From assembly GCF_000801105.2 (NCBI RefSeq), contig NC_079515.1:18809407-18873406 (forward strand): a DNA stretch of 64,000 nucleotides. Reading direction: 5' to 3'. Shown here piece by piece: positions 33,895 to 51,553 of this stretch. The translations under genes were made by a program, and so were the position numbers. The notes below the pieces were generated by a model. The model had not been told where the DNA came from, made no database searches, and was given only the letters and a program-made list of their open reading frames with translations. The DNA is from Raphanus sativus (taxonomy: Eukaryota > Streptophyta > Magnoliopsida > Brassicales > Brassicaceae). Position 1 is the first letter of the stretch, and the number at the start of each line of letters is the position of its first letter.

Positions 33895-35880
33895 TTATGC
33901 CTGGCATAAAGCATTGGCTTCATTAACATGTCTGAGTATACCTCGAACAACCTTAGTGTTAACCCATCTCCTATTGACATTCGGACATCCCAATTTTTCT
34001 GAACATGCTACATTGCACACAAGCCCTTGAACAGTCTCCTTGCATTTGGAATACAAATCTGATTTTGCAATCCATACCTTACCATAGCTTTTTGACTCAA
34101 CATAACATTTGCTTTCACTCCAAGCCTTCTTGATATTGTTGATTCTCTCATAGCAAAATCGATGAGTATGCCCAAGTTTCCCACAAGAATAACATCCATA
34201 GTTGAGACTACATTCTCCAGCCTTCCTTGTCTTCATCTTGCTTTCCAAAGCATAACAGTATCTCTGTATGTGTCCAGGTTTCCCACAGAAGTAACAACCT
34301 TGTTTGAACTTCTGATTTGTCTGTTCAACCAGTACTTCTTTGCTTGAACATGTTTGATGCGATTCAATCTTCTTTGATTTAATATCAGAAACGGGTTTAG
34401 CACGAACGAAATTGGTGAGACATACTTGATCTGTTCCACTACTAGAGCTTGACACACGATTTCCTATGTATCCAAGACCCCAATTCTGTTTTGCAGGCTG
34501 TCCCATGGCAAGAAGAGTATCCAAATCCTTTGTTCCTTTGCTTAACATCCTGATCTTCTTGTTGTTTTCGTTCAGATTATGCTCAAGATTTCTGCTTTTC
34601 TCCTTTTCTTCTGACAAAAGGTCTGATAACCTATTTATCTTTGATTCCAATACACATGTATTTTCGTGTCCAGCTTCTGTCTGCTTGGTCAATCCGTTAT
34701 CCTTTGTTGAACATGTTGGCGTCTCTAGCTTCAATGCCGTAGGCTTTTCCATCTCTATTATATTAATCTGAGCTTCTAGTAACGCCTTGTTCTTCAGCAG
34801 GTTCAGATTCTCGTTACTCAATTCAACCCAACTATCATAGAACTTACGATATTCAGCTTTCACATCTATCTCTCCATCACTATCTGAATCAGAATCTACC
34901 TTAAGTTCTTCATCATTTTCTTTTCCAATAAGAGCTACAAGACTAAGTTTTTCATCACTTCTCTTCTGATGACATGGACGTTCAACCTCAGATTGTCTCT
35001 TGCACACATCATGGCAGTGACAATCACATGTCTGACAACCTTTACTAGCACAAACCTCACGTGAGTTAGAGTTCTTTCTCTGCTCTTTCTCAAATTGCTT
35101 TAAAGCCTCCTTGAAGTTTTGTGTCAGTAACTCAACACATTCGTCCAATTTTTTATTTAGACTTTCATGAAGTGACTGAAATCTATCAGTTTCCTTCTCA
35201 GCAGCAAAAACTGTTTCTTTTCCTATCTTGGTTGGACAGGTAGGTGCTTCCATCTCTTCAGCTTTAAGAATACCAACCAACTGTGAAAACTTCATCTCAT
35301 CAGTATTCATCCCAACCTTGAATAATGCCTTATAGGAAGCAAACTTCTCTGGAAGACATCGTATCAGCTTCTTGACCAGCTTCTTATCCTTGAAGTTCTT
35401 ACCAAGGACAATTGCCTCGTTTGCAATAGAACTCAGCTTTGAGCTAAAACTCGTGATAGATTCTTCATCCGCCATCCTCAAATTCTCAAACTGAGAGGCC
35501 AAATAGTCTAGTCTTGCTCTTTTAACAATGGATGTTCCCTCATAGTATTCCACAAGCGTGTCCCATGCATCCTTGGCTGAACAACATCCCTGCACAAGTT
35601 TAAACTGATCTGAATTGATTGCATTGAAGATTTCTGATAGCGCCTTTGCGTTGAGTCTCGATGCAGTCTTTTCTGCTTTTGTCCACTTATTTTTGGGTTT
35701 AGCTATCTCTTCATCATCTTCAGTACAGATCGTTGGATCTGTCCATCCTGTTTCAACTGCAGTCCAAACATCTTCCTCAATCCCTTTGAGTTGTTGTTTC
35801 ATGCGCACCTTCCAGTGTCTAAAGTTGTTTTCATCCAACATGAGTGATTTGTGAGCCGCTACAAACTCTGTTGTTTCCAT
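33895..35880 (-). CDS. gag: Copia-type Gag polyprotein (661 aa) of a gag-only retrotransposon
   Basis: An intact, intronless frame. Residues 1-60 hold a DUF4219-like start (LMLDENNFRHWKVRMKQQLKG). Residues about 70-230 form the UBN2 gag domain (AKDAWDTLVEYYEGTSIVKRARLDYLASQFENL, LVKKLIRCLPEKFASYK). A Cys/His cluster near 280 (CQTCDCHCHDVC), an acidic stretch (DSDSDSDGE) and a coiled-coil-like region around 400-450 follow. Two CCHC zinc knuckles lie near 529-542 (CYFCGKPGHIQRYC) and 563-576 (CYSCGKLGHTHRFC). It would form particles and bind the element RNA; mobilisation would need pol from a relative. A full-length frame in an element with about 1.7% LTR divergence suggests recent activity or selection. 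Confidence 0.9.
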   Translation of the reverse strand: METTEFVAAHKSLMLDENNFRHWKVRMKQQLKGIEEDVWTAVETGWTDPTICTEDDEEIAKPKNKWTKAEKTASRLNAKALSEIFNAINSDQFKLVQGCCSAKDAWDTLVEYYEGTSIVKRARLDYLASQFENLRMADEESITSFSSKLSSIANEAIVLGKNFKDKKLVKKLIRCLPEKFASYKALFKVGMNTDEMKFSQLVGILKAEEMEAPTCPTKIGKETVFAAEKETDRFQSLHESLNKKLDECVELLTQNFKEALKQFEKEQRKNSNSREVCASKGCQTCDCHCHDVCKRQSEVERPCHQKRSDEKLSLVALIGKENDEELKVDSDSDSDGEIDVKAEYRKFYDSWVELSNENLNLLKNKALLEAQINIIEMEKPTALKLETPTCSTKDNGLTKQTEAGHENTCVLESKINRLSDLLSEEKEKSRNLEHNLNENNKKIRMLSKGTKDLDTLLAMGQPAKQNWGLGYIGNRVSSSSSGTDQVCLTNFVRAKPVSDIKSKKIESHQTCSSKEVLVEQTNQKFKQGCYFCGKPGHIQRYCYALESKMKTRKAGECSLNYGCYSCGKLGHTHRFCYERINNIKKAWSESKCYVESKSYGKVWIAKSDLYSKCKETVQGLVCNVACSEKLGCPNVNRRWVNTKVVRGILRHVNEANALCQA

Positions 35881-35924
35881 GTTCTTCGCAGGACCTCAAC
35901 CTGTTATAGATATCTAGATCTAGG

Positions 35925-35948
35925 TAGGTGACCCGCTCTGATACCAAA
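35925..35948 (-). other. Primer binding site (initiator tRNA-Met)
   Basis: On the minus strand TTTGGTATCAGAGCGGG directly follows the ...TTCTTTCA end of the 5' LTR. TGGTATCAGAGC is the standard plant copia primer site. It fixes the orientation of the element. Confidence 0.85.
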
Positions 35949-36346
35949 TGAAAGAACTAGGAACATAGAAACACAGAAATAATGAACAAGATTCTCCAAA
36001 TAAGGTTATCTTTCATTAGAAATCTTTTAAACAAATTACACTCTTTGTTTAATCAGGTTTACTCGACTTCACACCTGTGAATCGACACTGACCAATTTCT
36101 AATCTACCCAACCTTACTCTAACAGCCAAGTCGCCCGACTTGTTCAACACTCAAAACCTTGTTCAACTTCGACACAACACTGTTTTCTCTCTGCACTCCC
36201 AAAACTACAGAAAACAAACTTGCAAAGTTTGATCCCTTTTATCCTTCAAACCAATCTCATTTTAATCTTGATAAGTCTAAATCTTCTGATTCATCATTAT
36301 CTCTAAGCTTCAACACTCAAAACCTTGTTCATCATTAACTCTAACA
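35949..36346 (-). repeat. 5' LTR of the gag-only element, rearranged
   Basis: 398 bp. It matches the 3' LTR from the primer-site end for about 363 bp. The outer ~130 bp of U3 are then replaced by a 33-bp stretch that re-uses 'cactcaaaaccttgttca' from inside the LTR. Loss of the outer U3 probably removed promoter sequence and the target duplication. Confidence 0.75.
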
Positions 36347-37806
36347 TATTATAACTTAACAAATTTTTATTATTTTGTTTTTTTTTAATATTTAATCTTA
36401 AATAATTAATACTATTGGTTGGTGAACATACATATTCCCCCAAATTTTTTTTAATAAAAATGAGTTCATTTTTAATGTATTCTTCTAAGAAATACTCTTC
36501 ATTATATTCTGTTTTCTATTACAATTATTTTTATTTAGAAAAATCAATCCAATTACTTTTAACTCTGGCGATATTTTCATAAAATTATGACATTGTTTAA
36601 TATATATTTTATAAAAAACTATTATATAATGACAAAAAATAGAAAAACTATTATATAATAAAAGAGTGACTTTGTTTATATAAACGTTGCATTTATCTTA
36701 AATATTTGTTTTCGATCATAACTATAAAATTTAAAAGTTAAATAATAATTATGTAAATAAATAAGTACGAATCTATAATTGAAAATGTTATATTTTTCTT
36801 CTAAATATAAAGGAGAAATAAAAATAACTATTATAAAAATAGAGGACTGATTTTATTATAGCATTTAAACATAAAAATATCGATAAATTAAACATGTCCC
36901 TCATAAGCTCTAGATTTGACTATTCTTATATAAAAAATTAGGTGTTTTTTTGCACCATGTGCAGTAAGGAAATTTTTAAATTTAACTTATATTCAAAAAT
37001 AAATATTATTAAATTATTATTGATTTAAGAATTTTCTTAATAATATTTAATATATCAAATAAATAAATTTGTATAAAACTAATAAAAATGATATAAAATT
37101 GTATAATTATAAAATTTAGCCTAGAAAATATTTATAAAATTAAGAAACTAATAATCTTACGATTAGATATTTAATTTTTTTTTAAATTGTAGATATTTTT
37201 GAAAGCTTTAGTAATACAAATTGTATAATTATACAAAAATAATAATATTTCAAAATTTGAAATGTTATATATGGATATATTTATTTTATAGATGATGTAT
37301 GAGCTATTATCATATTTTTAAAAAAATTACCAAAAAGAAATATCAATACTAAATGTAAATATGAATTATTATCACATTCTAATAAGTTTGTCAAAAAATA
37401 TAAATCAACATTAAATGAAATTATCCATGTCATATTTTTTCAGAAGCCATATCATCAATTTTAGTAGCCATGTCATATTTATTTTGTGAAATTGATTGTA
37501 TAGAGGACATGTGGCAAAATCACTTCAGAAATATAGTCTAGGGGATTTTATTTTAAAATTTGTTTAAACTATTGTTATCTTTATCTTGTAAAAAATAAAA
37601 CTATTGTGTTATCTTTGTTCTATTTTAGATATTCTGTTTTTTCCAAACTTATTTGTTTGATATTAAGTTCTAATGAATCCAATAAAGAGCATTTATAATT
37701 TTTTTGAGAAAACACATCTATTATTTCCATTTCTAATTTCTTCTTATCCAAACTCACTAATCAAAATCTAAAAAGAAAATATAAGATTTTTTATATATTA
37801 CGGTTG
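36347..37806. other. AT-rich intergenic DNA, no gene seen
   Basis: There are no coding stretches, splice-bounded exons or clear transposon ends. A/T runs dominate. Confidence 0.5.
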
Positions 37807-37821
37807 ATGGTAATAAAAGAG

Positions 37822-38026
37822 TGTGGAAGCACCGTGGCTTAGTGGTAAAAGTTTAAAGGATTCTACACCCAGGTCTAGGGTTCGAATTCCAGGCAACGCA
37901 ATTTTTACGATTCATGGTGATGCAGTCAGGCGTGAATTTTCACAAGACATATAGGATTGTCGGCTGTAATATCATATATGTAATATTTTTCATGATTTGT
38001 ATTAGCATAATCAACCAGACAAAAAA
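37822..38026 (+). mobile_element. tRNA-derived SINE, second family
   Basis: A box (gtggcttagtggtaaaag) and B box (gggttcgaattcc) lie in the first 80 bp, followed by an unrelated tail ending in seven A's. Flanks atggtaataaaagag (37807-37821) and atggtaatgaaaggg (38027-38041) form a 15-bp target duplication with two mismatches. Its tail differs from the SINE at 23373, so it is another family. Confidence 0.75.
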
Positions 38027-38833
38027 ATGGTAATGAAAGGGTAATAATTAATAAAAGAGGGATGGTAAAATGTAGAATACGAGAGAAAATAGAGGACTGA
38101 TTTTCAAATTAAAACACCACTTGCTAATTGCATATACATAAATAGTTTGTTGACGTGTAATGAGCTGGCAAAGAATATTATAATCGTTTTTGGTCAAAAA
38201 AGGGCCAATAAATAAAAAATCAAAGGCAATAATCCAACGTTTTGTCTTCGAACTTTCCGTTTGCAATTCCCGTACGAATCAACGAGGTGCGTCCTCCTCC
38301 GCTTCATCGATTTCTGTTTTCTTTTTTTCTTCTTAAATTTAATTTTTCTTATGCGGAAAATTTGAGAGAAAAAGAACAAATTTGGTCGGAGACAAAAAAA
38401 AACGGGATTTGATTGGGATTTGGTTACTGAATTGGATAATTAGTTAAGTTTAATATGTTTTGATCCTATTTCCCGAGAAAATCGCAAGGAAGATAAAAAG
38501 CGAAAGTGATTTAGAATTGGGTTGAATTTTGACTCGGTCAACGGAGTTTATGGGTTTTGTTTCTGGGTTGTTAAGCTTTAACATTGTAACATGTGTTCTG
38601 TTCTAAGACTTTATGTAATCACGCTTCATTCTAATTTGGTCAAATATGTTTTTTTTGTTGTGCAAGCAAGAAGCATCTCTTTGAGAATTAGATTGGATTA
38701 GATTTTGAATTGTCGTGTAATGAAAATTGTGCTTTATGTAAGATTTTGACAAGTGTTTTCATATAGACGCAAATGTAAGACGGGTTTTTGTTCCATCTCT
38801 GCAGAAGATTGTAAAGGCATTTTTGATTGTTTG

Positions 38834-39097
38834 ATGGAACAACACAGTAACGATATCTCTCAAGAACAAGCTCGTGAGTCTCTCATTGCTATCGCCTATA
38901 CTTCACCAGAGGAGGTTGAAGAGTCTCTAACGCCCTCAGATGTGAAACCTGTCGTCGCTACCACAAACGGAGTCTCTAAAACAAACTCTGAAGCTGCGGA
39001 AAAGCTCAGGTCTGAGCTGATCTCCATCTCCTACGACGAGTCACCGTCCCCCTCACCCGATGTATCTGCTTCTCCGGCCTTGCCCAACGGTGTCTGA
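38834..39097 (+). CDS. Small conserved plant protein (87 aa), AT1G32460-like by position
   Basis: The product starts MEQHSNDISQEQARESLIAI and ends SPALPNGV. It is acidic, Ser/Pro-rich and apparently soluble, with no domain that I recognise. A strong acceptor (ccatctctgcag) lies at 38794-38805. A donor (GAG|GTGCGT) at about 38286 suggests a 5'-UTR intron of 519 bp and a non-coding first exon. I chose the Met at 38834 because it is the first in frame after that acceptor; the open frame extends upstream only across the presumed intron. The gene lies next to the H-protein gene, as in Arabidopsis, where I recall AT1G32460 as an uncharacterised protein. The function is unknown. Confidence 0.65.
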   Translation: MEQHSNDISQEQARESLIAIAYTSPEEVEESLTPSDVKPVVATTNGVSKTNSEAAEKLRSELISISYDESPSPSPDVSASPALPNGV

Positions 39098-39334
39098 TAG
39101 CAGTAACTGTACAGATCAAAGTGTGTTCCTTATCCATGCGTACAACTTTGGTTTGGTGATATCTTAATGTTTTCTTTCATCTAACTGTATGAAAGTTTTT
39201 CTTGTTTGTGTTGTTTTAAAGTTGAAAGCTCTCTTGAGTCTTATTTGAATGATATCATCTTTCAACCAAATTAGTATTACAGAGATACAAAGCTGAGAGA
39301 GATAGGGTAAGGAACATTGACAAGTGAAGTCCCT

Positions 39335-40100
39335 CTAGTGAGCAGCGTCTTCCTCTTCGCAGAACTTGGTGTATTCCTTTGAGCCCATCAAGGTTTCCAA
39401 CTCTGCAGGGTTACTTGGTTTCACCTTTATCATCCAACCATCTTCATAAGGGCTTGAGTTGATCTACGCAACTCAAAACATATCAGTTTTGATACGAGCC
39501 GCACACTTAGTTAAGTGCAAGTAAAAAGAAAAAAAACTTACCAAACCAGGCGAATCGGTGAGCTTTGTGTTAACCTCAACGACTTCACCAGAGATTGGAG
39601 ATAGAATCTCACTTGTGGCCTTGACACTCTCCACAGCTCCAAAGTTCTTTTCTTTGCTCACTGAGCTTTTCTCTTCTGGCAGCTCCACAAACACAACTTC
39701 TCCTAAATGATCCTGCCCAACATCACCATATGTAGTTTCTCTTTTTTTTCAGGCTAGTACTGGTAAAACTAATCTAAACTAGTTCTGATGAGCTATGTTT
39801 TTGTTACCTGGGCATGGTCAGTGATGCCTATGGTAGCCACTGAGCCATCATGTTTCACCCACTCATGTGAATTTGCATATTTAAGTCCTTCCAACACTTG
39901 AAACCCAAAATAACCACTAAGAGTTTCAGACACGAGTCCTAAAACATGAGCAATGCAGCACACAAGTTCTGTGAAATGATTCTCTTACCTGAGGAGAAGC
40001 ATCTAGAGATGGAGAAAGCCGGAAGGAGATGAGATTTGGAGGCAGAAGAAGAGAGCTTGAGAGCGTTTGCTGTAGAGGAAGCCCACATTCTCAGTGCCAT
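39335..40100 (-). CDS. GDCH: Glycine cleavage system H protein, mitochondrial (4 exons)
   Basis: The lipoyl-carrying shuttle of the glycine decarboxylase complex, which moves the aminomethyl group from the P to the T protein and electrons to the L protein in photorespiration. Exons: 40100-39989 (transit peptide [19 protein letters not shown]...), 39896-39808 ([20 protein letters not shown]), 39712-39542 ([14 protein letters not shown], with the lipoylation motif [12 protein letters not shown], Lys about 98) and 39463-39335 ([18 protein letters not shown] through CEEEDAAH and stop). All junctions are GT-AG and the phases add up to 501 bp, 166 aa, the normal length for the family. The gene is intact. 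Its left neighbour is convergent; the helicase to the right lies on the same strand. Position agrees with AT1G32470. Confidence 0.95.
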
Positions 40101-40422
40101 TTTGCTTTCTTTTCTCAAAGGAAAGTGGGGAAATGGCAAAGAGAGCGCTCTTAGTGGATTTTATCAACTTTTTTGTGCTATCTTTAGGATGAATGGCAGA
40201 AAACGAAAGCCTCATCTTGATGTTGGCGTGGACAAAAGTGCAACTCAAACGTTGACAAAAAAGAGTGTGACTCAAACCTTCTCTGGGAGGAAGAAGGATT
40301 TGAAGTTAATCCTTGTGTTAGGTAGGGGCGGGAAATGTACAAAAAAAATGATCGAAAGGTTTGGCTGTAATAGACAAAATATGCCTAAATTTTTATTCGA
40401 TTCATTATTCGTTTTATTTTAA

Positions 40423-40906
40423 ATTTTAAATATCTGGATCTATGTAACATTATGAATCATATCATATAAAATATCTGATATCTGTAAGAAATAAAGTAAA
40501 TCACAAATATTAATATTTTTAAAAATAAATATCCAATTTCCCTCTATTATATACATATATTTAAAGAATCATATATATAAATTCTATAATTATGGTATGT
40601 TATGTAGGTTTTATATTTTTATTTATTAAATTATTTATTTTAGGTCTTAAAGTTTTTGAAAAGTAAATAAAACTATTTATATTTTTGAAAAAATATTATT
40701 ATTTTATACGATTATATATATATATATATATTATTTGTACAAATCGAATCGATATCCACTTAAAATATATAAAAAATCAGATATCTAGACTGAATATACG
40801 AATAACGATAGATCAAAACGGATCGAATAATTGATTATTCGGACGAAACAAATCTGACTGCGAAAACTTTGAAAAACTTGGATATTCCACTGGGCACTGG
40901 AACTTA
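40423..40906. other. AT-rich intergenic DNA, no gene seen
   Basis: It includes a (TA)n microsatellite near 40713-40730 and 'tcggatatcc/gatatccac'-type repeats. No coding signal. Confidence 0.5.
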
Positions 40907-42645
40907 GGGGGGCTTATTGGAACATGAATTTTTGTGGACTTTGATGATTTTAATAGTTGAGATGATTTTACAAGTTAACTAGATTTAATAAATTTTACAC
41001 ATAGATTTTCATAACTTGTGTATAAAATTTAATCTACAGGAATAAAGAGTGTTGGAAAATTAGAGAGAAACAGACAGAGTCTGAAGAGAAAAAGGGGAGG
41101 TTAGATCTGGTTAAGGTCGGCGTGCATGAGCTCACACAGCCACGACGTCGGCCTTTGTCCTTCCATTAGCTTGAATGAGTAGTTGTTTTCATGGGGTTTT
41201 GTCTGAGATTTCATTTGGGTAGTTGAGTGGTTGCGGTGAAAGAGGTTTATCAGTGAGTTCTCCGGTCAAAGCTATCAGATCTGTTTTATTGTGATGAAGA
41301 AGATGGTGGATCTACGGAGTAGTTCTCCTGAAATCGTCTTCTTCTCTGATTTTTTTGTCTTAGCTTTTGTTCAGATCTTGTCTTCCGGTGACCTAATCCT
41401 TCAACTCACTTTAGTGTTTTGGGATGTCTTTGGTCTTTATTCTTTACTCGTCTTAGTCATCAGTTGGGTTGTTGGCTTCTGAGTAGCTGAATCTGAGACG
41501 TCCTTGGCTGGGTTTTAGTGTTTGTCCTCTCTTATCTTTGTCCGGCAACGGTGTAAGCGATGTGTGTGATGGTGGCGTGGTGGTGTGTGGTGAGCAGGAC
41601 ATGTGTAACATCTCTGAGAAGTTTCAGGTTACTTGTCCCATTCTTGGAAGGTGTCTTTCTCGTGGCCTTTGAATAAGGGTGTTTTCCGGTTTGTCTTCTA
41701 CTCTGTTGGTGGCCTCTGTTTGTTGAAATAAAGAGGTTGAGAGGTGTCGACGTTCCGATGAAGGTTCGCTTGAGGAAGGGGCGTGGTCCCGGGTGTTGTT
41801 CTTCTCTGTTCACTGTCTGATGTTTTTCTCATGGTTACCGTGAACTGGAGGTTCAGGTAAGTCTAGTCTTGTTTCGTTGTTTCGGCTACTGCATCGCTTC
41901 CTCTCTCTTGTGTGGTTTCGGCAAGAGTTTCGGCTGTTTCTAAGCTTAGATGGACTGGTATTGATTTCTCTTGTCAAGGTGTCTTTAAAGATTTGGTTGG
42001 AAAAGTGTAGAGTCCTCTAGTGATTCTGTAGTTTGTTGTAAATGTCACCCTTTGTTTGGGTTTGTGTCTCCCTGTTATGGGCTATGTTTCCAGGGATTGT
42101 AAGATTTGTCCACTGGTTTTAAGATCTCAATCTTGTATGTTGTTGCCCTTGTGGCTATGAATGAAATGAATCAACTTTGACGGGGAAAAAAAACTTGTGT
42201 ATAGAATTCTATTGATTGTTAAATTTTTGAAGTAAGAAATTAGTTTTGTTAATATTTAATAGTTATTTTTTTTTAAGTTGTGATTTGTATTATGTTAAAT
42301 TTGTGATTTGTATTATTTCATTCTTCAATTTTGTATGTTTTTGTATGTGAGTGTAGTTTATTACATTGATTTCAAAAATCTTATGGGTATTGATGATATT
42401 TTTAAAGTTGAGTCTTATGAGTTAAAACAAAGAAAATTTACATCCAAATAACAATAGATTTTAATAGAATCTCAAAATCAATGAAAAATAAACTTTTCCA
42501 ATAACAAAGGATTTTGAGTGGAATTTAAAAGTTATTACCCCAATAATAATAAATTCTACTCAGATTTTAAAAATTCATAAACCAATAGCAATGGAATCTC
42601 AAAATTTAATAACTTCTCTAAATTTTTTTTAACCAATAACCCCCC
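40907..42645. mobile_element. PIF/Harbinger-type MITE with a nested insertion
   Basis: The ends GGGGGGCTTATTGG and (inverted) GGGGGGTTATTGG form a terminal inverted repeat. TTA flanks at 40904-40906 and 42646-42648 are the typical 3-bp target duplication. Without the nested retroposon (41030-42208) it would be about 560 bp. The remaining body is AT-rich and shows no transposase. Confidence 0.65.
41030..42191 (+). mobile_element. Non-coding poly-A retroposon, 1.16 kb
   Basis: It is flanked by aacttgtgtataaaatt (41013-41029) and aacttgtgtatagaatt (42192-42208), a 17-bp target duplication with one mismatch. It ends in a short poly-A after 'gaatgaaatgaatcaac'. The body is clearly less AT-rich than its surroundings, G/T-biased, and has no long reading frame or family motif. 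The features fit a LINE-mobilised non-coding retroposon. Sadhu elements of Arabidopsis have this general form, but I cannot confirm membership. Confidence 0.6.
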
Positions 42646-42648
42646 TTA

Positions 42649-44200
42649 GTGGCTTATTTAATAAATAGATATGTTTGATTATACAGAAAATGGTTGTTTC
42701 ATTCCTAACATATCGTCATATGTTAATTCATACCTTGGTTAAATGACCGTGCAAAAACATACATGTACTTTTGAAAAATTTAAATAACATACATTTTATT
42801 TATATTTGGCGAAAACATATACAGTCGCCACATCAACAGTTAGGCAATTATTTTTGCTAGCGAAATGTCATGTATACAATGTTAAAAATGATCAAAAATT
42901 GTTTTATAAAGATATATTTAGAAAATGTAAACATTTATAAATTTTTGTTATCTATTAAAATTAAAAACTTAACTAAACAATAAAATTTTAGTCTTATATA
43001 AGAGATATATTCATAAATATTTCGATCTATCACAATACCATCCTTATAAAAGTTTTATTTTTGTTTAAATGATTCAAAATCAATGCAAGTGTTACAGTCG
43101 TGTTACTCCGATTAGTCTTGATTTTGTTGTTTACATTTAAAAAAAATTATTAACATATCTTAAATTCTCAAACTTTTAAAACATAATTATTCGCATGATT
43201 ACATAACCAATCTAAAAAGTTATCTATACAAACACATAACTAAAATTAACATAAGAGTAACTGATAGGATCGAAACATTATAAGAAGTATATATTTTATA
43301 TAACATTAAAATTTCACTATTTGATTAAATTTTCTTTATTTTATTAACTTATAAAATTATAAAAAAATAAATTTTCTAAAAATAATAGATTTATAAAACA
43401 TCTATTTTGATTTATTTTATTTTAAACTATTGTACATCTGACATTTTCATCAGCTAATCAACAAAATTAAAATATGTGGCAAACTATGTAGCAACCGATG
43501 TATGTCCAAGAAAATAAACAAAATATATGTTGTTTGAATTTCTTTTAAATATTTGTAGTGTAAATCAAATCGGATATGAATTAAAGATATCTTGTATATG
43601 AATTGACAGTTTTCTCTCAATCTTATTAGATATGTTTTTGTGACCGCAAAAAGTGGCGGTCCAGCCCACATTGTCAGATTTGAGGCTACAGTGGAGGGGA
43701 TATGTGTTCAAAAATTGCCCGTGTGACATCTCCATTACTACTTATCCATAACAGTTTTGGAATAACACAAATGGAACAAAAGTCATTCTATAATAAATTA
43801 TTCTATTTTAATTTTTTTTTATAAAAAGTCATTGAAGATAGTCTTAATACATCCGTGCGAATAGTGCAAATAAGTCTTCTAGTAGCAAACAGGGAATGAA
43901 AGAGAGCCTGGTGAATTAGTTTATGAACTGCAAAATAGAGTAGAAAAACAGTGTTTGCTTTATATGATAAATTAGGTAGAGATTTGTATCACGTGTTTGA
44001 GATGCCAAGAAAGAGTTGGTGAAGACCAAAGTGGTCACTGATCTGGACTATTCATAATCATTGCAACAATTTTCTAACACCAAAATAGTCATTGCAACAA
44101 TTTTCTAACACCAAAAGAAGTTAATGTAGTAGTAAAGAGAGCTCTTCTAGAAATCTGCCAAAGTTTTCTACACAACCATATCTGTTTCCAGTCTGAGTTC
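42649..44200. other. AT-rich intergenic DNA and helicase 3' flank
   Basis: No gene seen. 'caacaattttctaacaccaaaa' occurs twice at about 44064 and 44096 (a 32-bp tandem duplication) shortly before the helicase stop codon, within its likely 3' UTR or flank. Confidence 0.5.
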
Positions 44201-50942
<6,742 letters not shown>

Positions 50943-51553
50943 TCTTACTGCATTGGCTCACAACAAAAATCCACTTCTTAGTTTAAATTCATCAACCGAT
51001 CTGATACAGCAATATCTAGATTCATCCTAATGATGGGAGCTATCGTGATAAGTTACAAACCCTAGATTTGGGTAACTAACGTCCACGTTACTAACCGGAA
51101 CTTACAGAGTGAGAAGATGAGATGTGAAGGATGTCAGTTTTCGCGAGAGGCGCGAGCGTACACGGCGGAATCTGTCCAAGTGATTACACCGGCGACAGTG
51201 AGAATCTCCGACGTCGATGGAGGAGGCTATATAGATGGAGGAGAGGGAGGCGGTATTAAAATCAAGCGTTTGTTGTTTTATAAGATTTTACATAAAAAGC
51301 GTGTGGTTTTTACAAATCAAAGGAGTAAATCTCGGAAATCCTGCCGTTTTATTCATGCAGTTGTAAATTGTAATGAAAAAAACTGCACGCTGTTAAAATT
51401 CACATAGAAGCCAACTGTTTGTTGTTTTCTTTTAAATGGGCCTAAACCAAAATCGATGGGCCTCACATAGTAATGAACACATACAGATGAATCGCAGGAG
51501 TGACGCGTGAATACCACGCGATAGGTTTGAGATGATTGTTGTCTTTGTAAAGA
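50943..51553. other. Helicase promoter and leader / SufD 3' flank
   Basis: 611 bp between two same-strand genes. A GC-richer stretch at about 51080-51250 probably contains the helicase transcription start and 5' UTR. Open frames here are not supported as genes. I see no clear TATA box. Confidence 0.5.

Larger units (their letters stand above)
33212..36346 (-). mobile_element. Gag-only LTR retrotransposon (TR-GAG type, copia-like)
   Basis: A minus-strand element with LTRs at 35949-36346 (5') and 33212-33706 (3'). The primer site TGGTATCAGAGC, complementary to initiator tRNA-Met, lies directly inside the 5' LTR, and an AAAAAGGGGAAGA polypurine tract abuts the 3' LTR. The only gene is a 661-aa gag. 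Less than 200 bp separates its stop from the 3' LTR region, so protease, integrase and RT are absent by design and not through mutation. Such terminal-repeat-with-gag elements are non-autonomous. The shared LTR part (about 363 bp) shows about six differences. No clean target duplication is visible. Confidence 0.85.

Noticed and set aside
51117..51407. 96-codon frame between helicase and SufD
   Set aside because: Overlaps the helicase promoter and leader on the opposite strand; low-complexity Gly stretch, no family.
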